DNA of 64,000 nucleotides, taken from NCBI GenBank assembly GCA_030432905.1, contig JAUILU010000001.1, positions 62,001 to 126,000 on the forward strand. Direction: 5' to 3'. Shown here piece after piece: positions 9,952-15,972 of the stretch (position 1 is the first letter of the stretch; each line of letters opens with the position of its first letter). Source of the DNA: Phycisphaerae bacterium. Lineage in GTDB: Bacteria; Planctomycetota; Phycisphaerae; Phycisphaerales; UBA1924. The translations under genes were made by a program, and so were the position numbers. The notes beneath the pieces are model-generated. The model searched no databases, had not been told where the DNA came from, and was given only the letters and a program-made list of their open reading frames with translations.

Positions 9952-10064
9952 GACCTATACTCTGTCCAAGTTTGCAGACCCGGCAAGATAGCCCGGATCT
10001 CTGCTGGCCCTGTAGCTCAGCGGTTAGAGCAGGCGACTCATAATCGCTCGGTCGCGGGTTCGAC
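9952..10064. repeat. attL: left copy of 113-bp attachment repeat
   Basis: Identical over 113 bases to 15664-15776. It holds the tRNA upstream sequence with a TATACT box at 9956-9961 and the first 59 bases of tRNA-Ile (from 10006) up to TTCGAC of the T loop. It then diverges into element sequence, so this tRNA copy is broken. Confidence 0.95.
10006..10064 (+). pseudogene. Truncated tRNA-Ile(CAT) remnant at attL
   Basis: This is the 5' part of the tRNA: acceptor strand, D arm, anticodon arm with CAT, variable region and half of the T arm. It is cut off at the T loop by the element junction, so no 3' acceptor strand exists and it cannot fold into a working tRNA. The promoter-like TATACT is retained upstream, so it might still be transcribed into the element. 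Confidence 0.85.
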
Positions 10065-10254
10065 AAGCGCAGTATCCGCAAGTGTTTACGGCAAATTAGA
10101 CACGTCGCGTGACATACAACGCGCTGCAGAATGCGCTGCACTTGCTGCAGGATTCGCCCTGTATCGCCGCGCGCTCACCGCCTCAGAAATCGAGCAGGCC
10201 GTCGCTAAGGCCCGCATTCTTGTAATGACCAAAACCGAAGCCAAGCGGTTGTGA
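10065..10254 (+). other. Displaced 3' coding end of the integrase gene (62 codons)
   Basis: The left repeat is open in the same frame as the right repeat (the 5712-base offset is divisible by 3). The frame continues for 62 codons past the repeat to a TGA at 10252-10254. Joined in the excised circle, it would be the true C-terminus of the integrase. The peptide is helix-rich (AAECAALAAG, TASEIEQAVAKAR) and ends in basic residues. Within the integrated element it has no own start with a visible ribosome site; an open frame from 9928 crosses the tRNA remnant and is probably not translated as such. Confidence 0.6.
10121..10158. repeat. Left arm-type repeat block of the element
   Basis: Two GCGCTGCA octamers four bases apart, followed by GCTGCAGGATTCGCC. 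The same block, lacking 9 bases, occurs at 15517-15545. The two copies are in different codon frames, so the similarity is at the DNA level. The left copy lies 57 bp from the core repeat. Likely integrase or excisionase binding sites. Confidence 0.55.
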
Positions 10255-10285
10255 GGCCCCTCTGAGTGCCCGTAGGCTGGCGGGC

Positions 10286-10885
10286 ATGAGTGACACCCCA
10301 AAGTCGGCCAAAGGGCAGGACGGGCCGCCTGAGCTGCCCCACACGGTCAAACAGCACGCCCTAACCGGCGCGACCATTCACTATGAATGCCGCCAGTGCC
10401 AGACGGCGCTGCATTCCAAGCTAGCCGAAGCGGGCGAGCGAGAGAACTGCCCACAATGCGGAGTTGGTTTCATCGTGCCCGGCTTGCAAACCAAAACCGA
10501 TGAAGCAAAGCGACTGGCGGCCCAAAGCAAGGCAACCAAAGAAGCCGACCGGATGAAGCAAGCCGCCGAGCGAATCGAACAGGACAGACGACGATCCACA
10601 AAGAGCACCCCTCCACCGCTAGAACGTCCCCCATCGTCCAACACACGGTTCATCGTCTATGAAATAGCTGGGGCACTGATCTTCCTTGTAGGCTTGGTGA
10701 CCGTCTTTGTTGCCGTCACTTCGATTCAAGAAGTGTTTGGGGCAATCGCCCTTGTGGGTGGCTTACTGATCTTGGCTGTTGCCGCCGTCGGCAGCGTGCT
10801 CTGTTACTGCGCGGCACTTCTATACGAGATGACACGGCTGCAACGGAAATCAGCGCAGGGTGCCCCCCCTCCCCCTAAACATTGA
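10286..10885 (+). CDS. Zinc-ribbon, two-helix membrane protein (element cargo)
   Basis: A 199-aa protein of unknown function. It begins with a CxxC pair in ECRQCQTAL and a second in ENCPQCG, together a zinc ribbon at about residues 35-60. A charged, Lys/Arg-rich linker with coiled-coil character follows, then two hydrophobic helices at about 120-145 and 150-175 and a short basic tail. Only this gene and the integrase point rightward. It is the only apparent non-replication cargo, so a host-interaction or exclusion role is possible but not shown. A 5-bp hairpin lies immediately before the ATG. Confidence 0.65.
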   Translation: MSDTPKSAKGQDGPPELPHTVKQHALTGATIHYECRQCQTALHSKLAEAGERENCPQCGVGFIVPGLQTKTDEAKRLAAQSKATKEADRMKQAAERIEQDRRRSTKSTPPPLERPPSSNTRFIVYEIAGALIFLVGLVTVFVAVTSIQEVFGAIALVGGLLILAVAAVGSVLCYCAALLYEMTRLQRKSAQGAPPPPKH

Positions 10886-11005
10886 ATCTTAGGGTGGCAC
10901 GCAACGTACAAATTGCCCAGACTCACAAAAGAGTGTGAACCGCTACGCGGCCCAGCTTGGCGAGGGCGCGGGCTAGCTATTTTGGTGCCCCCTGCCGCAT
11001 GAGAG

Positions 11006-12475
11006 TCACGCCGATGTTGGCATGTTGGCGTGTTGGCACGACAACAGCATGAACACTCGTTTAGTTGAGTCACAGTCCCATGAACCGATACCTTTGTCGA
11101 CTAGCGACTGCAGGGCCTCTCTGGCAGCTTCGGCACTGGGATACTTGGATTTAGATCGTTGTTGAAGGTCTCTCGGCTTTACAGAGCCGCCTTGTCTTTC
11201 GACCCACTCAGTCAGGCGTCGGGCTTCGGTAGCGGCTGGATCTTCACCAAGCAAGTCGATCACACGTTTGGACTCACGCCCAAACCACCTTGCGAGTTCA
11301 ACACCGGACTGGATGCTTTGTGAATCCACTTCCGACAGTGGCTCCGGCACGGTGGGATCGCCAGTTGCCCATCGAGCAAGGTGAATCATCAAGGCGAAGC
11401 GTGCGGCATACGCCTCTAGTTTCGACCACGCAGCCGCTTGCTCACCAACGAGAACGGATCCTTGCTGCGCGTGGTCGTTGTAAAACTGGATCCATGCTGC
11501 TTTAGCGTCTGCGGAAAGACTAACGACGTGCGGGCGCTGGTCGCCCTCGTCGTAACCGACGTTTGGTTCAAGCTCGTATAACCGATCAAACATTCCATTT
11601 ACTGCCTGTTCAATCTCTGCCGGTATCTCGCGCTCGTTCCATTGCTTAGTCTGACGTGGTGGGTAAGCGAACAGAAAGCGCGCTGATAGTCCATTCTCTT
11701 TGTGCTCATTCCGAAGCGAACGCTTCAGGATCTCAGGCTGAACACCGCCAGTGATACACACTTGAGGCATGCCCACAGATATGACGCCCCCCGACTTTCT
11801 ATCCACACAGATCGGACGCCCCCCGTGCATCTCAAGCCATCTTGCGGAGTCAGACCCCCTCCCGGAAGTGTACTTGTCAAAGCTGGCAATCCATCCGGCC
11901 AGTTCGTCTTTAGCCATGAGCAAACCGCGTGGATTGTGCTGCAACAACCCAAGCAGCGCTTCGGTGGTCGTGTCGTCGATGACATACCTGCAAGCTGAGG
12001 GTTCTTCTGGTTCGACTGGAGGATCACCCTCTTCGGAACGCTTCCATGCAGCCAGGGCGCGTTCATATATCAGGACATCAGCCTTGTGATCTTCCATCTG
12101 TGTAGCGTGCTGACGCATTGCTTCGGATTGCCTCGCCCTGACTGGACGCAGCGCAGTCTCGATTGCGGGCGACTTTGTGGTACCGCTTTCGCCGATAATG
12201 GCTGTCCACAGTACGGCCGGTTCATGCCAGTTGCCCTTAATCCGAATCCTGAACGTTGTACCAATGGCGCTGGCGATAGCAGACATCAGGGGTAGAGCAA
12301 GGAACGACGCATCGCATCCAATTGCATCGGACCCCGCATCAACAAACTCACTCACGACATCAGGCAGCGCTCGCGTAGGGAAGGGCACGTAGGAATCTTG
12401 ACTACTACACGCCAACATGCCAACTTTGCCAACACGATCGACCGACCCGTAGACCTTAGCGAGAACATCGCTCAT
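11006..12475 (-). CDS. DUF3987-family ATPase/helicase-like protein
   Basis: A 489-aa protein of the DUF3987 type found with primases in plasmids, phages and islands. A P-loop variant GESGTTKS lies at residues 95-102, with the family block LLMAKDELAGWIASFDKY and an arginine-rich segment (NGLSARFLF). A C-terminal wing with repeated basic residues (about 430-470) may bind DNA. Its ATG overlaps the stop of the primase gene (ATGA), so both are translated together. Proposed role: replicative helicase/loader partner of the primase for the excised element. The function is inferred; the family is well recognised. Confidence 0.8.
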   Translation of the reverse strand: MSDVLAKVYGSVDRVGKVGMLACSSQDSYVPFPTRALPDVVSEFVDAGSDAIGCDASFLALPLMSAIASAIGTTFRIRIKGNWHEPAVLWTAIIGESGTTKSPAIETALRPVRARQSEAMRQHATQMEDHKADVLIYERALAAWKRSEEGDPPVEPEEPSACRYVIDDTTTEALLGLLQHNPRGLLMAKDELAGWIASFDKYTSGRGSDSARWLEMHGGRPICVDRKSGGVISVGMPQVCITGGVQPEILKRSLRNEHKENGLSARFLFAYPPRQTKQWNEREIPAEIEQAVNGMFDRLYELEPNVGYDEGDQRPHVVSLSADAKAAWIQFYNDHAQQGSVLVGEQAAAWSKLEAYAARFALMIHLARWATGDPTVPEPLSEVDSQSIQSGVELARWFGRESKRVIDLLGEDPAATEARRLTEWVERQGGSVKPRDLQQRSKSKYPSAEAAREALQSLVDKGIGSWDCDSTKRVFMLLSCQHANMPTSA

Positions 12476-13353
12476 GGCTGCACCTCCAGTCCTGAGCTTT
12501 GGTTGACAAAGTCTGCGAAGTCTGCGCCGGTGCCTGCGGTTGGAACGAGATCGCGAATGTCCATAACGCGCACGCTATCCGCACCGGCGTTTGTCGCCCG
12601 ATCTGCAACGACTTCGGCATACTGCTGGCCGCTCTCGTCGAGATCGGGCCAGACGACAACTTCCTTATCACGAAGGATGGCCCAGTTGGTCAAGTGAGCG
12701 CCGTTTGCACCACCTGCAGCCGTCGTGCTGACCAGGCCAACTGACCAGCCAGCATCGGCCGCGACCTCACCCTCATGGACGTGCACGGCGCTACCGGGTG
12801 GCATCGCTGCAATGTAGTCGGCGTGGAGTATCGGTCTAGGTGGGGTCATAGCAGAGATTGCCCAGCCAGCCGGAGTCAGAGCCAGCGGACGAATCACCTT
12901 CTGGCCGGGTTGGGTAGCCCATCGCACGACACTGCCGACGTGGTCCCCGTTGACGTCGAGGTATCGCCAGAGCTTGCTCGGTTTACCAAGCTTGCATGAC
13001 AGCGAGGAAATAGCCGCCAGTTCGGTAGTGAATATACGGCGGTTTTTAGAATGAGTACGGAATGCCCTGTTTGGCTGTGTACTTGAACGGTCGGCTAGAC
13101 GACGCCACTTTTTGCCGGAGTCATTCACATGGAGATCCCGGTAGCTCAGCCCCATTGCATCCAGGATCTCTTTACATGAACACCCCGCATGACAGCGCAT
13201 CAGTACCCGGCCGTCGTCGCCCTGACCAATAGACAGGGATGGCGTGCGATCAGAGTGCGAGGGGCAACGAGCGGACCATTGACCACTACCCCCACACGGT
13301 TTGCAGTCGAGTTCTCGCAGCGCGTGTAAGACCTTGCATATTGGTGTGTTCAT
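12472..13353 (-). CDS. CHC2 zinc-finger / Toprim primase-like protein
   Basis: A 293-aa DnaG-related protein. The N-terminal zinc finger has C30 and H33 in CPSH, then C54 and C58 in RCHAGC. A Toprim-like half has an acidic HEGEVAAD (E194/E196) and DLDESG (237-242) in place of the usual DxD. It would prime DNA synthesis for the element. It overlaps its neighbours on both sides by four bases (ATGA), giving a tight operon with the DUF3987 gene. Confidence 0.8.
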   Translation of the reverse strand: MNTPICKVLHALRELDCKPCGGSGQWSARCPSHSDRTPSLSIGQGDDGRVLMRCHAGCSCKEILDAMGLSYRDLHVNDSGKKWRRLADRSSTQPNRAFRTHSKNRRIFTTELAAISSLSCKLGKPSKLWRYLDVNGDHVGSVVRWATQPGQKVIRPLALTPAGWAISAMTPPRPILHADYIAAMPPGSAVHVHEGEVAADAGWSVGLVSTTAAGGANGAHLTNWAILRDKEVVVWPDLDESGQQYAEVVADRATNAGADSVRVMDIRDLVPTAGTGADFADFVNQSSGLEVQP

Positions 13354-13697
13354 GCAGCCCCCCGATCGGAGTCGGGCGTGCGTGACGCCATGCGAACGAC
13401 GTTGACTCCGGCACGCCGCTTGGCGGCTGCGTGGGCGTGCGGATCTTCTGGCTTATTGAGCTTGATTAGCTGCTGGATCTGGTGTTCTCGCTCGGCCTGA
13501 TCGTCGGCGAGGTTGTTGTTGCGTGCGTAGCAGCTGAGTTCATCCGCGTGCCCGAAGGTATTGGCACCGGTGCAGGACTCTTCGTAGTTGCTCTCGCGTT
13601 CATGGGCGATGCGGTCATCCCATCGGTCTTCCAGAGAATACGTAAGGCGAGAATCTCGCTCTTGCAAATGCGCGAAGTAACGCATACCATTGTTCAT
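13350..13697 (-). CDS. Small hypothetical protein of element operon
   Basis: 115 aa, strongly charged, no recognised domain. It ends in an ATGA overlap with the primase gene, which supports translation. An AGGA-like site lies about 8 bases before the ATG at 13697. The C-terminal half is basic (HAAAKRRAGVNVV) and might contact nucleic acid. It overlaps the next upstream candidate ORF by 83 bases, so at most one of the two starts is likely correct. Confidence 0.5.
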   Translation of the reverse strand: MNNGMRYFAHLQERDSRLTYSLEDRWDDRIAHERESNYEESCTGANTFGHADELSCYARNNNLADDQAEREHQIQQLIKLNKPEDPHAHAAAKRRAGVNVVRMASRTPDSDRGAA

Positions 13698-13827
13698 CTA
13701 TTGTGTTCCTATTTGAGCCCCGCGAAGCAGCAAGTGACCTGGCAGTCGTATGCGTCGCGGGGCTATCTAAATTCACGGCTGGATCACTTCCAGCACCTTG
13801 TACTAATTTGCTACTCATGGTCGTCAT
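13615..13827 (-). CDS. Candidate small ORF, 70 aa
   Basis: Starts at an ATG 8 bases after an AAAGGGGG ribosome site, which is the best such site in the element operon. It encodes a 70-aa peptide without known motifs. Its 3' end overlaps the 115-aa ORF by 83 bases, which is large for a real pair. It may instead be a leader ORF coupling translation to the downstream gene. Confidence 0.3.
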   Translation of the reverse strand: MTTMSSKLVQGAGSDPAVNLDSPATHTTARSLAASRGSNRNTIDEQWYALLRAFARARFSPYVFSGRPMG

Positions 13828-13856
13828 AATGACGGCCCCCTTTCTCCGGCCACCAA

Positions 13857-13885
13857 CCAACTCGGTTCCCAACGAACCGAGTTGG
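13857..13885. other. Perfect 12-bp stem hairpin in element
   Basis: CCAACTCGGTTC (13857-13868) pairs perfectly with GAACCGAGTTGG (13874-13885) across a 5-base loop. It lies between the excisionase-like gene and the small-ORF/primase/DUF3987 operon and has no T run on either strand. It could be an attenuator or leader structure for the operon, or part of a replication origin. Confidence 0.5.
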
Positions 13886-13967
13886 CGGTGACGTCGTACT
13901 CGCTCCGGTCTCCGCACGATGCAAAGAACCGTTGTGGCTTGATTGCGGCGATACCCTCACCGCGCGG

Positions 13968-14183
13968 TCAAGCCGACCGTTGCGCGCAACACCCCCCTAC
14001 GCCTTTGGGCAATTCATTTAGAAATCGTTCTAATTCTTCGGGCTTCACTCTTACGTGTCGCCCGATGCAGAACGCTTCGAGCTTGTTGCCGTGCACCCCG
14101 GCGGTTCGCCAGCCGAGAACAGTCTTGCGGCTCACGCTGCACAGGCGTGCGACCTCATCGAGCTTATAGAGTGGTTGGTCCAT
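13968..14183 (-). CDS. Excisionase-like helix-turn-helix protein
   Basis: A 71-aa DNA-binding protein. The fold signature is YKLDEVARLCSVSRKTVLGWR followed, after a short gap, by IGRHVRVKPEELERFLNEL, the helix-turn-helix/wing pattern of MerR-like excisionases (HTH_17). The ATG at 14183 is chosen because GGAGGT lies 6 bases upstream; the longer frame adds a meaningless N-terminus. Divergent from the integrase across a palindrome-rich region, as expected for a directionality factor and regulator. Confidence 0.75.
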   Translation of the reverse strand: MDQPLYKLDEVARLCSVSRKTVLGWRTAGVHGNKLEAFCIGRHVRVKPEELERFLNELPKGVGGCCAQRSA

Positions 14184-14273
14184 CCGTGACCTCCGTAGTT
14201 CGGGCGTGCATGCCCCTAAGTGATGCCTGATGATACCTGACGAGGAGGTTCGTGTCAAGTTAGGCCCATTATG

Positions 14274-14307
14274 TTGTGTGCACAATCTGTCAATTGACTA
14301 CATGTAG
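14274..14307. promoter_or_regulatory. Cluster of palindromes between excisionase and integrase
   Basis: Three symmetric sites lie in 34 bases: TTGTG-TG-CACAA (14274-14285), GTCAATTGAC (14289-14298) and CTACATGTAG (14298-14307). They sit in the 220-base divergent control region, which also has an outer inverted pair GTTAGG / CCTAAC (about 14259 and 14331). This is a likely operator and promoter region deciding integration versus excision. Confidence 0.5.
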
Positions 14308-14406
14308 TATGTGCTGCATGTTTGGGCAACCCTAACTTCAGTCTCCTCAATGCCTTACGACACCCTAATAGTTGCAAGCTGCCACGTCGATCTGTAGCCT
14401 CCGCGA

Positions 14407-15972
14407 GTGTCGAGCATCTCGAAAATCCGTAACAGTCGGCTTCGGCTTCTGCAAGTCGTCATTGACGGCCGGCGTCGGTCAGTACGTCTTGGGTCTATGA
14501 GCGACCGCGACGCGCGGCGGGTCCGCGACCACGTCGATGACTTGGAGCAAGCCCGCAGAGTCGGACGCACGCCTGCACCGGCTACAGCTGCGTGGGTCGA
14601 TCGTTTGCCTGACGAGACATTCAACAAGCTCGTAACGGTTGGGTTGGTTGAAGCGAGAGTGACGCCGCCCGCGAAGCTTCGCATTGGCGAGCTAGTCGAT
14701 ATGTACGTTGAGCGCCGACGCACTGAGGTCAAACCGAGATCCGTTGAGCTGATTAAGCAGACTGGCCGTAAGTTGATAGAGCACATCGGGCGAAACGTTC
14801 ACATTGCCGAAGTGTCTAGTCCTATGGCTGCACAGTGGCGTAGCGACCTGCTTGCTTCTGGCCTGTCCGAAGCGACCTGCAGACTTCACACTCGGAATGC
14901 TCGTGCAATGTTCTCGCAGGCAATGAACGACGGGCAAGTCGAAACCAACCCGTTCGGATCGCTACCAACCGCGTCGGTGGCGGCAGATCGTGATTTCTAT
15001 CTTTGCCGCGATGATGCGCGAAAGATTCTGCATCACATCGCCAACCCGGATCTAAGAGCCGTCGTCGCACTCGGTAGGTTTGCGGGCTTGCGTGTGCCAA
15101 GTGAAACGCACACGATTAGGTGGCGCGACGTCGATCTCGACGCAGGCAAAATCGCTGTCTATTCACCAAAGCGACATCGGCACGGCACACCCCGCGATTC
15201 AGCAATTCGGATTGTCCCGATCGTTCCAGAGTTGGCAAAGATATTGCGGACGCTCGAAAGGGGCGGCCCCAACGACCCCGTAGTTAGGGTCACGGCGAAC
15301 AATCTACACCGACAGACAAAGCTAGCTATTAAAGCTGCCGGGCTTCCAGTTTGGGGCGACCTGTTCCAAACGATGCGTCGAAGCTGCGAGACTGATCTGT
15401 GTGAGTCGTTCCCTGCACACGTTACTGCACGGTGGCTTGGCCATAGCGTGCAGGTTGCTGAGAAACACTATCTGCAGGTTCCCGAAGATCTCTATCGGCG
15501 GGCCTCTGGTCTAGGCGCGCTGCATAATGCGCTGCAGGAATCGCCGATCGACATTGATCTCATTTCGGAATCGGTGGCGTTCGTAATGGCAGAAATCTCA
15601 GGCCGTGACCTGAGAAATTCTGCGCTTAGTGTTTGTAAGTCCGAGCAATCGCAGGAAGTTGCCGACCTATACTCTGTCCAAGTTTGCAGACCCGGCAAGA
15701 TAGCCCGGATCTCTGCTGGCCCTGTAGCTCAGCGGTTAGAGCAGGCGACTCATAATCGCTCGGTCGCGGGTTCGACTCCTGCCAGGGCTATTTCAACCGA
15801 CTTATCGCCTGCGACGCGAGGCGATAAGGCCGCCCAGCGCGAAGAATGCTGCAGACGCTGGTGCCGGGACAGCGCCATTGAACCGGTTGATAAACAGCTC
15901 GTAACCGCCAGTGTCGCCGTTACTAAACGGCTCGACCATGACGTAGTACGTGCCGTCGGCAGGGATGATTAG
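14407..15972 (+). CDS. Tyrosine integrase; frame runs through attR and the tRNA gene
   Basis: Phage-type tyrosine recombinase. The N-terminus (SSISKIRNSRLRLLQV) is a DNA-binding domain typical of planctomycete integrases. A core-binding SAM-like domain follows at about residues 90-200. The catalytic domain has Arg in RFAGLR, Lys in SPKR, MRRSCET with the second Arg, LGH and the nucleophile Tyr355 in EKHYLQV. The GTG at 14407 is the first start after an in-frame stop. There is no stop after the catalytic domain: the frame enters the 113-bp repeat at codon 420, passes through tRNA-Ile and ends at 15972 inside sequence antisense to the next gene. Residues after 457 are chromosomal and probably not native. 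Confidence 0.85.
   Translation: MSSISKIRNSRLRLLQVVIDGRRRSVRLGSMSDRDARRVRDHVDDLEQARRVGRTPAPATAAWVDRLPDETFNKLVTVGLVEARVTPPAKLRIGELVDMYVERRRTEVKPRSVELIKQTGRKLIEHIGRNVHIAEVSSPMAAQWRSDLLASGLSEATCRLHTRNARAMFSQAMNDGQVETNPFGSLPTASVAADRDFYLCRDDARKILHHIANPDLRAVVALGRFAGLRVPSETHTIRWRDVDLDAGKIAVYSPKRHRHGTPRDSAIRIVPIVPELAKILRTLERGGPNDPVVRVTANNLHRQTKLAIKAAGLPVWGDLFQTMRRSCETDLCESFPAHVTARWLGHSVQVAEKHYLQVPEDLYRRASGLGALHNALQESPIDIDLISESVAFVMAEISGRDLRNSALSVCKSEQSQEVADLYSVQVCRPGKIARISAGPVAQRLEQATHNRSVAGSTPARAISTDLSPATRGDKAAQREECCRRWCRDSAIEPVDKQLVTASVAVTKRLDHDVVRAVGRDD
15517..15545. repeat. Right arm-type repeat block of the element
   Basis: GCGCTGCA, TAAT, GCGCTGCA, then GGAATCGCC. It matches the left block at 10121-10158 at 27 of 29 positions, apart from 9 extra bases there. 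It lies inside the integrase coding region but in a different codon frame from the left copy, 118 bp from the core repeat. Confidence 0.55.
15589..15623. other. Long interrupted hairpin before attR
   Basis: GCAGAA-A-TCTCAGG (15589-15602) can pair with CCTGAGA-AA-TTCTGC (15609-15623) around CCGTGA: 7 inner and 6 outer base pairs with a small internal bulge. It lies 40 bases before the attachment repeat within the integrase frame. It may be a processing or termination structure, or a protein-binding site; there is no T run directly after it. Confidence 0.4.
15664..15776. repeat. attR: right copy of 113-bp attachment repeat
   Basis: Identical to 9952-10064. It contains the TATACT box (15668-15673) and the tRNA-Ile from its 5' end to the T loop. 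Here the tRNA continues to its proper 3' end in the chromosome, so this copy is functional. The element thus restores the 5' part of the tRNA, not the usual 3' part. Confidence 0.95.
15718..15790 (+). tRNA. tRNA-Ile2 with anticodon CAT (lysidine-modified)
   Basis: A complete 73-base cloverleaf: acceptor GGCCCTG/CAGGGCT with G1-U72 and discriminator A, D stem GCTC/GAGC, anticodon stem GGCGA/TCGCT with loop CTCATAA, and T stem GCGGG/CCTGC. CCA is not encoded. A CAT anticodon could mean Met, but the body (GAGCAGGCGACTCATAATCG) matches the known bacterial minor isoleucine tRNA read as AUA after lysidine modification. TilS, which makes that change, is encoded at 56089-57108. It is used as the attachment site by the preceding element. 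Confidence 0.85.
15801..15828. terminator. Hairpin after tRNA-Ile, shared with 3' end of protease gene
   Basis: CTTATCGCCT (15801-15810) pairs perfectly with AGGCGATAAG (15819-15828). It lies 10 bases after the tRNA and covers the stop codon region of the convergent protease gene, so it could act in both directions. It lacks a T run, so termination is only probable. Confidence 0.4.

Larger units (their letters stand above)
9952..15776. mobile_element. Integrative element in tRNA-Ile(CAT), about 5.7 kb
   Basis: The segment is bounded by two identical 113-bp direct repeats (9952-10064 and 15664-15776). These contain the tRNA-Ile 5' portion plus 54 bases upstream. Inside are a cargo membrane protein gene on + and, on -, a run of DUF3987 ATPase, CHC2/Toprim primase, small ORFs and an excisionase-like HTH gene; a tyrosine integrase gene on + abuts the right repeat. 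No capsid, portal, terminase, relaxase or conjugation gene is seen. It therefore resembles a minimal satellite or island that replicates with its own primase module and relies on something else for transfer. Its coding genes look unlike their housekeeping neighbours. Confidence 0.85.

Noticed and set aside
15718-15790. Possible protein segment PVAQRLEQATHNRSVAGST encoded across the tRNA
   Set aside because: This peptide is the well-known translation of a tRNA gene in one frame; it is not evidence for a conserved protein domain. It is used only to show the frame is open.
15718-15790. Elongator tRNA-Met instead of tRNA-Ile2
   Set aside because: The CAT anticodon allows it, but the D arm and anticodon arm match the minor isoleucine tRNA and tilS is present; not fully excluded.
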